DNA from: CAYTRP01 sp964625145
Lineage (GTDB): Bacteria; Sumerlaeota; Sumerlaeia; SLMS01; JAHLLQ01
NCBI GenBank assembly: GCA_964625145.1
Contig: CAZVAQ010000063.1
Location: 1-19,716 of the forward strand
DNA: 19,716 nucleotides
Reading direction: 5' to 3'
Positions within the stretch are counted from its first letter, which is position 1; the number at the start of each line of letters is the position of its first letter. The position numbers and the translations under genes are program-made. Below the pieces are notes generated by a model. The model was not told where the DNA came from. It made no database searches and was given only the letters and a program-made list of their open reading frames with translations. Positions 8,141-17,202 of the stretch are shown here, piece after piece.

Positions 8141-8458
8141 GCCCTGACCGATCCTTTCCGCGTGGCGGAGGTGGAGGGGGATCGCATGATCTCCTGGGGC
8201 TATGGGTCGGATCTGCCACAGGCTTCCAACGCTTGGGTCCTGGAAAGCGTCGGCCCCGACATGACTGGTGGAAGCGGCGACCGCCCCAGCGCCGGGGGGA
8301 ATGACACCGGGGCCTTCGTGCAACTGTATCAGTATCTCGGCCGCGAGACTACCAAGGAGTATTTCCTCTATGGCCGTGCCGCCTCGAACTGGCCGGGCAG
8401 CTATGATCCCTCCAATGGGACCATCAGCCGCGGTGACATCGTCCGATTGAGCTACTGA
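8141..8458 (+). CDS. Pseudopilin-like (prepilin-type) protein, C-terminal part only
   Basis: 105 residues are visible after the gap, ending in TGA; the start and the expected N-terminal cleavage/methylation helix lie in the unsequenced gap. The visible part contains a SVGPDMTGG segment and ends in SYDPSNGTISRGDIVRLSY. That ending is characteristic of the abundant type II secretion G-like / H-X9-DG proteins of Planctomycetota and Lentisphaerota. Such proteins are envelope-attached and of unknown role, often next to glycan-degradation genes. The next start is 5 nt downstream, so it is probably cotranscribed with the sialidase-like genes. The frame assumed to begin at 8006 with TTG is not supported. 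The family call rests on the C-terminal motif alone. Confidence 0.6.
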   Translation, partial: ALTDPFRVAEVEGDRMISWGYGSDLPQASNAWVLESVGPDMTGGSGDRPSAGGNDTGAFVQLYQYLGRETTKEYFLYGRAASNWPGSYDPSNGTISRGDIVRLSY

Positions 8459-8463
8459 GGCCC

Positions 8464-10860
8464 ATGAACTTCCATCTTTCAATCTGGCGCGCGATTCTGG
8501 CCGGGCTTATCTTGATCGGTTGTCCTGCAACCGTGCTGCGCGCGAACGCGCCCGCCGTGGAAAACTACATCGTCTCCGGTGGAGAGCAATACTTCCACGG
8601 ATGGCCCGCGAACCATGGCGTGTGGAGCTGGGGCGACGAGATCCTTGTGGGGTTCCTGCGGGGGACGTATCTCTACCAGGAAGACGCCCACTCGGTGGAT
8701 ACGACCCAGCCACAGCCGATCCTTCAGGCGCGCAGCCTTGATGGCGGCGTGACCTGGACCGTGGAGGAGCCGCCCACTTTGGTGAGCGTCCACCGCGCCG
8801 GCCCGATCCAGTTCGATCATCCCGACTTCGCGATGCGCTTCGCGTCGAACCGGCGGTACCAGGTCTCCTACGATCGCGGCCGCACTTGGAGCTTTCCCGC
8901 AACGTTTCCCAACTTCGGGCTCTCCCGCATCTACAATCGGACCAATTACATCGTCGACGATGCGCAGACGTGTCGCGTCTTCAAGACGGCCGACAAGTCC
9001 GACGGCGACAACGGACGCAGCTTCTTCTTTGAGACCAAGGATGGCGGAGCGACGTGGCAGTTCGGAGCCTGGCTGAGCCCCGAGCCGGCCACAGGGGGGT
9101 ATTCGATCATGCCCACGGCGCTCCGCCTTGGTCCCTCGGAGCTGGTGGCCGCCGTTCGCGTTCGTGGGGATCGCGAAGGGCGTCGACGCCATTGGATCGA
9201 GCTGCGCCAGAGCATGGACAACGGCGCGACGTGGAGCCTGCGCAGCTTCGTCAGTTACACGGGCGAAAGCGGCGGCAATCCGCCCAGCATCGTGCGACTG
9301 GATGATGGTCGCCTAGTCATCCATTACTGCGTCCGCTCGGCCCCCTTCGGCCTGCGTGCCCGGATCAGCTCCGACAACGGACAGACCTGGAGCCCGGAGA
9401 TCTTCCTCCGCCAGGATGGCTTGAGTTGGGATCTTGGCTATCCGCGGACTGTCGTGCGCACCGACGGCAAATTGGTCACCATGTATTACTACACCACGCG
9501 CGAACATCCGCAGCAGCACATCGCGGCCACCATCTGGAATCCGGACGACGCCGACACCTCCACCGCATGGCCGCGTATCATCGAATCAGGCTGGGAGCTG
9601 CGCCAATCCATCGACATCGGCAGCCAGGAAGCCGCGGGCCTCGTCGCGGGATTTGACATGGACGGCGATGGTTTGCGCGAGGTGGGCATTTGGGGACGCA
9701 ACACGCGCAACCCCAATGCGTTTATCCATGAACTGGGTGGCACGGGATTGCTGGAATCCCGATGGAGTCATGGCTTTGCTGGTGATCCGTCAACTCCCGA
9801 TGCCGTGCCGATGATCGCTGTGGGTGACGCCACTGGGAATGGACGCGCCAACGTTGCCATCGGGAGAACGGGAAGCGGCGGCAGCAACGATCGCGTCTAT
9901 GTATACGAGTTCAATCAATCGGTGAGCGGTGGCGCCCTCTCCTCCACAAACCCACCAAAGGGCAGCCCGGTGATCCTGCAACTGGGCACCGCCAGCATCG
10001 ACGCAGATCCCGTCGGCATTTCCATTGGCGACTTGGATGGTGACGGCCGCGCCGAAATCCTCGTGGCCACTGCATCGCCAACTCGCTCGCTTGCCATCTT
10101 TGAATCCGATGGCTCGGGAAATCTCAGCTTTGCCCCGCCCGTGTTCCATGACCTTGGCGCTCCCTCCGTGGAAGCCGCGGCGATCTCGCCGGTGGTGGAC
10201 TTTGACGGCGACGGGCGCAACGAAGTGGCTCTCATCGTCTCCGGTGGCTCCCGCATGGTGATCCTCGAATGGGACGGAACGAACTTCTCCACCGAATATA
10301 CCGTCGGCACACTTGGCGGCAGCCGCCATCGCTCGCGCATCATCTGGGAGGATCTCGATGGCAATGGCTCGCGCGAGCTGGTCTGGACGGACTATGCCCT
10401 CGGCCTCATCCACGTGATAGAACCTCTGGGCCCCAACAGCTATGGTGAAGATGAACCGGGAGGCATCAAGGTCCTTCCCGGCGGGGTGACACCCTTGGCG
10501 GTCGTCGCCCCGACATCGGACACGCCGCGGTCATTGTGGTTTGGTGTCCAAGTATCGGACATCGTCGGCACTGACTTGTACGCCATGGACCACATCGGCG
10601 CGCCGGGGGATTTTCGGGCGATAGACTTCACATTGCCACGCGTGGTGGTGCAAGTCCCCGGCGCAATGACGAGCCTCGCCGTCGTGGGCGATATCCTGCA
10701 CGGGCCCGCGTCGCTCGATGACAACGCGCACTTGGATCTGCTCATTGGCACGCGCGAGAACACCAACGCACCACACGAAATCCATTGGATCGAGTATACC
10801 GCCGGGAGCCTGGATGTCCCCGCCGATCCGGAGATCTGCTCGCTGTTTCATATCTACTAA
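8464..10860 (+). CDS. Sialidase-like (BNR) protein with C-terminal FG-GAP propeller
   Basis: The product has 798 residues. The N-terminus is a signal sequence with a possible lipobox LIGC (Cys20); a type I cut after RANA is unlikely because Pro follows, so a lipoprotein is favoured. Module 1 (about 36-360) is a six-bladed-propeller sialidase-like domain with five Asp boxes: 91-98, 135-142, 191-198, 250-257 and 302-309 (S/T-x-D-x-G-x-T-W). It starts at HGWPANHGVWSWGDEILVGF and ends around DLGYPRTVVRTDGK and YYYTT. Module 2 (about 375-780) carries six D-x-D/N-G-D/N-G type FG-GAP/VCBS repeats, near 397, 454, 522, 578, 629 and 751. GAGG lies just before the start. The module order is the reverse of the next gene. 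It probably binds or cleaves a glycan outside the cell; classical sialidase activity is doubtful because the usual catalytic Glu position seems to be Pro273. Confidence 0.85.
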   Translation: MNFHLSIWRAILAGLILIGCPATVLRANAPAVENYIVSGGEQYFHGWPANHGVWSWGDEILVGFLRGTYLYQEDAHSVDTTQPQPILQARSLDGGVTWTVEEPPTLVSVHRAGPIQFDHPDFAMRFASNRRYQVSYDRGRTWSFPATFPNFGLSRIYNRTNYIVDDAQTCRVFKTADKSDGDNGRSFFFETKDGGATWQFGAWLSPEPATGGYSIMPTALRLGPSELVAAVRVRGDREGRRRHWIELRQSMDNGATWSLRSFVSYTGESGGNPPSIVRLDDGRLVIHYCVRSAPFGLRARISSDNGQTWSPEIFLRQDGLSWDLGYPRTVVRTDGKLVTMYYYTTREHPQQHIAATIWNPDDADTSTAWPRIIESGWELRQSIDIGSQEAAGLVAGFDMDGDGLREVGIWGRNTRNPNAFIHELGGTGLLESRWSHGFAGDPSTPDAVPMIAVGDATGNGRANVAIGRTGSGGSNDRVYVYEFNQSVSGGALSSTNPPKGSPVILQLGTASIDADPVGISIGDLDGDGRAEILVATASPTRSLAIFESDGSGNLSFAPPVFHDLGAPSVEAAAISPVVDFDGDGRNEVALIVSGGSRMVILEWDGTNFSTEYTVGTLGGSRHRSRIIWEDLDGNGSRELVWTDYALGLIHVIEPLGPNSYGEDEPGGIKVLPGGVTPLAVVAPTSDTPRSLWFGVQVSDIVGTDLYAMDHIGAPGDFRAIDFTLPRVVVQVPGAMTSLAVVGDILHGPASLDDNAHLDLLIGTRENTNAPHEIHWIEYTAGSLDVPADPEICSLFHIY

Positions 10861-10875
10861 AGGCTTCGTGCGACC

Positions 10876-13272
10876 ATGCGCACTCAGAACTTCCTGAACC
10901 AAACTCTAGCCATCGCGGCGCTTTTCTCCACAACGTCGGCCGGCGCCTTGGACCCCGATTGGCAACTGATTGAAAGCTTCGACATCGGACACCAATGGGT
11001 CTCTAATGTCGACGTCGACCATGACCTCGATGGCGATGGCATTGCGGAGTTGGTCGTGTTCGGCCATCACCGCCGCTTCCCAAACGTGTTCGTCTACAAG
11101 ACCGAAGATGGCTCGAACTGGAACCGTATCTGGGAAGGTGGACATCCCAAGACATCGCGCTCGCCGTGGACGGTCCCCATCGGGACGGTGGCCGACGTTA
11201 CCGGTGATGGAGTCGCAGAGCTGCTCATCACCCAGCACGGCGAAGAGCCCGGCGATCATGCGGTTCACATCTTCAAGTTTCCCGAGCAGGCATCCGCATC
11301 CGATGCAGGTGCATCCACACCCATCGGATCGCTGGTAATCGGCGCACCGATCGTCGCGGTCACCGTCGGTGATCTGGACGGCAACTCCCGTCCGGAAATC
11401 ATCGTGGCCACGGCCGATGCGGAGCGCGCGCTGCTCATCCACGAATGGGATGGCAACTCGAAATGGCGGGAGCCGGTGGTGTCGTCGTTGGGCGGACAGA
11501 TCAACGGACTCTCCGCCATGTCGCCGATCGTGCATGATCTTGACGAGGACGGCCGTGGCGAGATCGGCGTGTTGGCCGCTGGCGGTTCGCACCTGAAAAT
11601 TGTGGGTTGGTTGGGGCAGGGCCACGATCCGCACATCGAACACGCGCAAGGTCCCTTCGGCGGCCTGCGGCATTACAGTCGCATCGCCATCGGCGATCTC
11701 AATGCCGACGGACGCGCAGAGCTTGTGGCCAGCGACTACCATCAAGGCACCTTTCATGTCATCAAGTCCACGGGCCCCGACGCGTATCGTGCCGACGAGC
11801 CTGGTGGCCTGCGGCTGAACATCAACGGAGTCAGTCCGGTGACGATCCTGCCACCGGTGGAATCTGCCGCGCGTGGTGCTGCGCTCGTTTACGGAGTACA
11901 GGTTAGCGACACTGGCGAGGGTCGCGATCTCTTCTTGTCGGAATACAGCGCAGCGCCCGGCGGCACGTTGACGATCAAGAACTTCACGGCAGAACGACGC
12001 ATCGACCAAATGGCATTCCCCCCGACGGCGTTGGCCGTCGCGGACGTGAACGGTGACGGCCAGGTGGAATTGATCGTCGGCACGCGCGAGAATCCCGACG
12101 GCGCTGAAGTCCACATCTACTCCTACCGGCCCACCGGTCCGCGCGCGGATGCAAAGCCGGCGGCGAACGAAACCCCAACGCTTGATCCCGGCTTCGCTGT
12201 ACCCACCGACATGCAGCACCTGATCGTCTACGGTGAGGAAGGCCGCTTCTGCGGCTGGCCGGCCAACGAGGGCCTTTGGACGTGGGATGGCGGCCGCGAG
12301 ATCCTCGTCGGCTTCGAGTACGCAAACTTCCTCCTGCAGGACGACTATCACGACATGGACCGAAACGGTCCCAAGCGCATCGCTCTCGCACGCAGCACCG
12401 ACAGCGGCCAGACATGGACGATGACACTCCCGGACGACATCCACGAGCCGGAGTTCCTCGAGAATCCCGACCTGCATCCGGTGGATTTTGACCGCGTCCC
12501 CGCGCCCTGTCCTGGTGGCTACGACTTCACGAATCCAAACTTCGCCATGAAGTCCCGCGGCAACACGTTCTACTTCTCGCAGGATCGAGGGCACACGTGG
12601 GATGGCCCCTTCCTCTTTCCAGAGTTCCGCGCACCGTTGCTGATGGCGCGCACGGACTATGTCGTCGTCGACAACGACAGCCTGATCGCCTTCATCACGA
12701 GCTCACTCACCGATGGCGACGAAGGCCGCCCCTTTGCCACGCGCACCGACGACGGAGGCGCCACGTGGGAGTTCCTTGGATGGATGGCGCCGGAGCCTCC
12801 GCGCGCACAAGACGGTGTAGCGTCGTTCTCGATCATGCCCGCCACCGTCAGCGTTGGCGAACGGTCGCTGATCACCGCACTGCGCCAACGGGCGGGACGC
12901 CGCCGCTGGATCGACATCTATCGCAGCGATGACGGCGGCGAATTCTGGGAATACGTCGCCACACCGAGCGAAGGCGCGAGCAATCCGCCCGCGTTGGTGC
13001 GATTGAATGACGGGCGGTTGTGCCTCATCTACGGATGGCGTCAGCAGCCCTTCGGCGTTCGCGCGCGCCTCAGCAGCGACGAAGGCAAGACGTGGGGTCC
13101 GCAGATTGTCCTGCGCGAGGATGGCCGCAACTGGGACCTCGGCTACCCGCGCGTCGCACAGCGACCTGATGGCAAGGTCGTGGCGATCTACTACTACTCA
13201 ACGCCCGAGCAACCCCAGCAGTTCATCGCCGCAACCATCTTTGATCCTGACAGTCTGGTGGAGAAGGAGTGA
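10876..13272 (+). CDS. FG-GAP propeller with C-terminal sialidase-like (BNR) domain
   Basis: This 798-residue protein is a paralogue of the preceding gene with its modules swapped. A type I signal peptide (residues 1-24, cleavage near SAGA|L) is followed by six FG-GAP repeats (near 49, 107, 166, 221, 274 and 389) over about 27-418. A linker (420-445) leads to the sialidase-like module (about 446-792) with Asp boxes at 507-514, 568-575, 624-631, 684-691 and 733-740. Landmarks shared with the upstream protein are CGWPANEGLWTW...REILVGF, DLGYPRV and YYYST, plus GVQVSD and LIVGTREN in the propeller. The gene lies 15 nt after the previous stop with AAAGG about 12 nt before the ATG, and the next gene starts 3 nt after its stop. 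As upstream, the sialidase Glu position appears to be Pro (704), so binding or a non-sialidase activity should be considered. Confidence 0.85.
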   Translation: MRTQNFLNQTLAIAALFSTTSAGALDPDWQLIESFDIGHQWVSNVDVDHDLDGDGIAELVVFGHHRRFPNVFVYKTEDGSNWNRIWEGGHPKTSRSPWTVPIGTVADVTGDGVAELLITQHGEEPGDHAVHIFKFPEQASASDAGASTPIGSLVIGAPIVAVTVGDLDGNSRPEIIVATADAERALLIHEWDGNSKWREPVVSSLGGQINGLSAMSPIVHDLDEDGRGEIGVLAAGGSHLKIVGWLGQGHDPHIEHAQGPFGGLRHYSRIAIGDLNADGRAELVASDYHQGTFHVIKSTGPDAYRADEPGGLRLNINGVSPVTILPPVESAARGAALVYGVQVSDTGEGRDLFLSEYSAAPGGTLTIKNFTAERRIDQMAFPPTALAVADVNGDGQVELIVGTRENPDGAEVHIYSYRPTGPRADAKPAANETPTLDPGFAVPTDMQHLIVYGEEGRFCGWPANEGLWTWDGGREILVGFEYANFLLQDDYHDMDRNGPKRIALARSTDSGQTWTMTLPDDIHEPEFLENPDLHPVDFDRVPAPCPGGYDFTNPNFAMKSRGNTFYFSQDRGHTWDGPFLFPEFRAPLLMARTDYVVVDNDSLIAFITSSLTDGDEGRPFATRTDDGGATWEFLGWMAPEPPRAQDGVASFSIMPATVSVGERSLITALRQRAGRRRWIDIYRSDDGGEFWEYVATPSEGASNPPALVRLNDGRLCLIYGWRQQPFGVRARLSSDEGKTWGPQIVLREDGRNWDLGYPRVAQRPDGKVVAIYYYSTPEQPQQFIAATIFDPDSLVEKE

Positions 13273-13275
13273 GAA

Positions 13276-14172
13276 GTGAGCTTTGAAACAACCAAATTGC
13301 GTGGTGTGATCCCACCGCTGGTGACTCCGCTGAAGGCGGATGGGACCCTTGATCACGTCGGCATGGAGCGCCTGGTGGAGAAGGTCCTCGCCGGTGGCGT
13401 TCATGGTGTGTTCGCTGGCGGAACCACCGGCGAATACAGCGCTGTCCCCATCGCCACCAGGGTGGCTGTCATCCATTCGCTGCGATCATTGGCGGCCGGC
13501 CGTGTCCCGGTTTTGGCCTCCGTCGGCGCAGCAACGATGGAGGACACGCTCGTTCTGATTCGTGAGTGCGAATCAGCGAAGGTCGATGCGGTTGTCGTAC
13601 AGGCACCGGCCTACTTCCCGCTTACGGAAGACTGCCTCCAAGCGTACCTGGAATCTGTCATCGCGCAATGTCCCCTGCCGGTCGTCCTCTATCACATCCC
13701 ATCGTGCACGGTGAACCACATCACGCCGGGAATGGTGGCGGACCTGGTCAGGAACCCGCGCGTGGTGGCCATGAAGGATAGCTCCGGAGACCTCGACTAC
13801 CTCGGGCGCGTGCTCACTGCGGCCAATAGCGTGCGACCCGGATTCCCCATCCTCGCGGGTGATGAGGGGCGCATCGTTGAAAGCGTGCGGTTGGGAGCGG
13901 CCGGTTGTGTCCCCAGCCTGGCGAACCTTCATCCCGCCCTGTTGCTGAGCTGCTGGCAGGCGGCGGACGAAGGCAACTGGGAGGAGGCCGAGGCGGCCCA
14001 ATCGCAGATCCGTGCGATTATCGCACGGCTGCGCAGGCCGGAATCGCGTTGGATCGAGATGCTGACTTGGATCAAGCAACAACTGGCCGCCGAGGGCGTT
14101 TGCGAGCCCCACGTCGCCAGGCAGTTTCCCTCAGCGGGAATCAAGGCCGACAAGGCAATGGCCCCAGCGTAG
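13276..14172 (+). CDS. DapA/NanA-family aldolase, probable N-acetylneuraminate lyase-like
   Basis: This 298-residue class I aldolase has the family's TIM-barrel signatures: GGTTGEY at 48-54, Tyr139 in LYHIPSCT and the Schiff-base Lys167 in VAMKDSSGD. It starts with GTG at 13276, backed by AAGGAG six nt upstream and only 3 nt after the previous stop. In dihydrodipicolinate synthase an Arg follows the YNxPS motif and binds the substrate carboxylate; here that position is Cys144, so a lysine-biosynthesis role is unlikely. Its place between sialidase-like genes makes a sialate lyase or another 2-keto-3-deoxy sugar-acid aldolase the best guess. It has no signal peptide and acts in the cytoplasm. 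No nanE, nanK, nagA or nagB is in the window, so the exact substrate is inferred. Confidence 0.85.
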   Translation: MSFETTKLRGVIPPLVTPLKADGTLDHVGMERLVEKVLAGGVHGVFAGGTTGEYSAVPIATRVAVIHSLRSLAAGRVPVLASVGAATMEDTLVLIRECESAKVDAVVVQAPAYFPLTEDCLQAYLESVIAQCPLPVVLYHIPSCTVNHITPGMVADLVRNPRVVAMKDSSGDLDYLGRVLTAANSVRPGFPILAGDEGRIVESVRLGAAGCVPSLANLHPALLLSCWQAADEGNWEEAEAAQSQIRAIIARLRRPESRWIEMLTWIKQQLAAEGVCEPHVARQFPSAGIKADKAMAPA

Positions 14173-14178
14173 GACTCC

Positions 14179-14193
14179 ACCGGCAGCACCGGT
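14179..14193. other. Small intergenic hairpin
   Basis: ACCGG pairs with CCGGT around a 5-nt loop, directly after the aldolase stop codon. There is no T tract, so it is not a standard terminator. The 92-nt spacer to the next gene also holds ACCGAAAG twice (14206 and 14247), the second forming part of the ribosome binding region. Confidence 0.2.
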
Positions 14194-14264
14194 AAACGAT
14201 CGTCGACCGAAAGACTGGACCCAAAGGCGGAAGAAGACAACTGACCACCGAAAGGATCGGAATC

Positions 14265-17195
14265 ATGAGACTCAAGAGGCTGAAATCGCTCCGTCATGGT
14301 ATTGCTGTCGCGGCGGTGTTTCTCCCGGGAGCACTCGCTGCACAAATCGTCACCGTTGATCCTGCCGCAACCGCCGATGGCGTCACGGTGTTCAACACCA
14401 TCCAGGACGCCGTCCTCAGTTTCGACATCGGCACCGGGTCGAATGCCGCCGACACCGCGCCCAACATCGTTGAGGTCGTCGCCTTCGGCCCATTCGACGA
14501 AGTCATCCCCGCGGTCTTTGGCGATGATGTCTCCACGGGCGGCGCCATCGCGAAGATCGTACTCACCGATGACGACCGTTCGGACAATACGGTCACGATC
14601 CGCGGCAAGGGCGTGAAGCCCCTGCTGCTCGTTCAGTACGCCTATTCCTTCGCCGCGCTGACCGCACGCGGAACCAGCGGCCTCGTCATCGAAAACGCGG
14701 TGATCGCGCAATCAACGATCGCCTCGGACGAAGCAGCCTCCGGCCAGCGCTTCATCGGCTACGCCATCGATGGCGGCCAGTTGACCTTTGACGGCTGCGT
14801 GATCACCGCGCTTCCCGCGGAAGCAGCGACCTACACATCGCTATCGGACATACCCGCTGGTGTCCTGGACGGCTCGGCGGCCCTGACGGACACCTACGTC
14901 TATCCGGCGAACTTCGCGGGCCGCTCCGCGTTGGCCGCAACCAATCCCCCTGCCACCGAGGGCAACGATCCTTCCACCGTCCACCTGCGCGACACCGTGG
15001 TCACGCAATGGGGCAACAATTCCAGCGCCCTGTACGCGCAAAACGGCGCCCATCTGAATGTCACGGAAGGCACGGTCCTGAGCAACAACGCCCGCGGGAT
15101 CTTCATTCGCCCCGGCGGCGGCGCGCGGCCGCACCTGACCATCAACGGCACCTACAAGAACCGCGTTCGCATCAGCAACAACAACTTCGGCAACGATTGG
15201 ATCAACATCGAGGACGCCGGCAATGTCAGCATCAGCGACTGCAACTTCATCGGCCGCCCCAACCAGAACTGCATTCGCGTGATCACCGGTGTTGAGAGCC
15301 TCTCCATCACCGAATCAATCTTTGCGGATGGTGAACGCGGCACGGGCGGCAGCACCGCCGTGCGCTTCGACGTCGTCCCCGGTTCCCTCACACTCGACGA
15401 ACTCACCATCATCGATCACCGCTATGCATTCATCACCAACACCTTTGGCTTCAGCGGTGACAATGCACTGACCATCACCAATTCGATCCTCGGCAATCGT
15501 ACGAGCTTTGCAAACGGCATCGTCAACGTGGTCAACGCCATCAACTGCGCATTCCCTGCCAGCGGCCCCGTTGCCGTCACGAACCCGCCGTTCGAGCTGA
15601 CGGTCAACGAGATCGACTGCATCTACGACGACCCGGAATTCAGCGGCCTGGACTATGGCAACGCCGGCTTTGCCATCGTCCGTTCCGCGGCCTATGCGAC
15701 TGCTGCCCAGGGCGGCGCGCCACTCGATGGCGGCGGCGCCTACGTTCCGGCCGGCATCTTCTCCACCGTCACCGTCGACAAGAATGACCCGAAGCCCAAC
15801 GGCATCTCCACATTCGACAGTATCCAGGCCGCCATGCTGAGCTTTGACGCATTCAGCGAAGGACCCAACTCCACCGTGGGCGAACCTGTCACCATCAACA
15901 TCACATCCTTCGGCCCCTACGACGAAGTGCTCGCGGGTGTGTTTGAGGCGGACACGCCAAGCGGCGGCATCCGTACAAAGATCCCGCAATCCATGAGCCC
16001 CCTCACCATTCGCGGCGAAGGCGTCAAGCCGCTCATCCTGCCGCGCGAAGTCTACAACTGGGCCGGTATTTCCGTTCGCGGACCGGTTGAGGTCGTCATG
16101 GAGAATGTCGTCATCGCGCCGTCCGTGACGCTTCCACCATCGCGCTACCTGGCCTACACCATCGATGGCGGCAAGGCGAGCTTCAAGGACTCCACCATCA
16201 CCACGCTTCCCGCGTCGGCCGCGTCGGCGGCATCGATCGATGACCTGCCCTCGTGGATTCATGATGGCATGACACCGTTCGAAGGCGGTGGCGTGCAGGC
16301 ACCCGCCAATGGCGGCCGCGGCATCCTGGTTGCACAGGGGCCGGGCTCTGAAATCGAGGTGATGGACAGCATCATCACCCAATGCGGGTACAAGGACGCG
16401 GAGTACTGGCCGCTGCTGGCGCAGAACGAAGGCACCGTCAGGCTCCTCGAAGGCACCGTCGTCGCCAACAATTCCTCCGGCGTGTACGTCCGCGACGCAG
16501 GCGGAATCGGCGGCAACTTGGTCATCCAGGGCACCGCGGGCAACCGCGTCTTCTTCCACAACAACAACTACCAAGGGCGCGGGTGGATCTTCCTTGGTCC
16601 ATACACCAACGTCTCCATCGAACAGGCCGACTTCTACGGCGCGCCGCAGGACCAACAGGACACCCCAGACGGTCGCCCCAACAGCGTCATCTACGTCGCC
16701 AATGCGGGCAGCAATTTCTCCATCTCGGAATGCACTCTCATCGGCGGCCAGCGCACAAACCCGGGCGGCACGAACGCATTCACCTTCGCCGTCGCTCCAA
16801 CCACGCTCTCCATGGACAACCTCACGATTGCGGGGCATCGCTATGGCATCATCCAGAACCAGATGATGATCTACACGATCTCCGACTCCATCTTCTCCAA
16901 CGTACACTACGCGTTCGCGAACAACAATTCCGTCGTCAATGCCATGAACTGCGCATTCCAGGCCTCCGGACCGGGCGCCATCACGGGCATCGGATTCGAC
17001 ACCATCGTGAACGAATCGGGCAGCATCTATGCCGACCCGCAGTTCACGTCGCTGATCTATGGCGAGGAAGGCTATGCCCAGGTCACGAACCCATTGTTCG
17101 CCGCGGCCGCCAGCGATGGCTCGCCACTTGACGGCGGTGGTTCCTTCCTCGGCGGAGTTGTCCCGTCCGTCGGATCTTGGTTCGCCATCCGCTGA
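14265..17195 (+). CDS. Secreted right-handed beta-helix protein, internally duplicated
   Basis: The 976-residue product has a signal peptide (residues 1-25, cleavage near ALA|AQ) and two homologous halves, about 28-493 and 500-970. Each half opens with VTVD...TI(Q)..(V/M)LSFD and passes through (I)RG(K/E)GVKPL, YxIDGG and NNN motifs. Each closes with DPxF...Y(G)..G(F/Y)A and PLDGGG. The repeated short strands with Asn ladders (e.g. SISDCNFIG, NSILGNR) fit a parallel beta-helix, the fold of pectate lyases and related carbohydrate-active or adhesive proteins. No catalytic residues can be named. The ATG at 14265 follows AAAGG at 14252-14256. It lies 92 nt after the aldolase gene and is probably cotranscribed or driven from a local promoter. 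It may bind or degrade the same glycan. Confidence 0.75.
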   Translation: MRLKRLKSLRHGIAVAAVFLPGALAAQIVTVDPAATADGVTVFNTIQDAVLSFDIGTGSNAADTAPNIVEVVAFGPFDEVIPAVFGDDVSTGGAIAKIVLTDDDRSDNTVTIRGKGVKPLLLVQYAYSFAALTARGTSGLVIENAVIAQSTIASDEAASGQRFIGYAIDGGQLTFDGCVITALPAEAATYTSLSDIPAGVLDGSAALTDTYVYPANFAGRSALAATNPPATEGNDPSTVHLRDTVVTQWGNNSSALYAQNGAHLNVTEGTVLSNNARGIFIRPGGGARPHLTINGTYKNRVRISNNNFGNDWINIEDAGNVSISDCNFIGRPNQNCIRVITGVESLSITESIFADGERGTGGSTAVRFDVVPGSLTLDELTIIDHRYAFITNTFGFSGDNALTITNSILGNRTSFANGIVNVVNAINCAFPASGPVAVTNPPFELTVNEIDCIYDDPEFSGLDYGNAGFAIVRSAAYATAAQGGAPLDGGGAYVPAGIFSTVTVDKNDPKPNGISTFDSIQAAMLSFDAFSEGPNSTVGEPVTINITSFGPYDEVLAGVFEADTPSGGIRTKIPQSMSPLTIRGEGVKPLILPREVYNWAGISVRGPVEVVMENVVIAPSVTLPPSRYLAYTIDGGKASFKDSTITTLPASAASAASIDDLPSWIHDGMTPFEGGGVQAPANGGRGILVAQGPGSEIEVMDSIITQCGYKDAEYWPLLAQNEGTVRLLEGTVVANNSSGVYVRDAGGIGGNLVIQGTAGNRVFFHNNNYQGRGWIFLGPYTNVSIEQADFYGAPQDQQDTPDGRPNSVIYVANAGSNFSISECTLIGGQRTNPGGTNAFTFAVAPTTLSMDNLTIAGHRYGIIQNQMMIYTISDSIFSNVHYAFANNNSVVNAMNCAFQASGPGAITGIGFDTIVNESGSIYADPQFTSLIYGEEGYAQVTNPLFAAAASDGSPLDGGGSFLGGVVPSVGSWFAIR

Positions 17196-17202
17196 TTGAC
17201 TC

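Noticed and set aside
10906..12594. 562-codon open frame on the minus strand opposite the FG-GAP/BNR gene
   Set aside because: It has no ribosome binding site or recognisable fold, and it mirrors the repetitive FG-GAP codons of the real gene.
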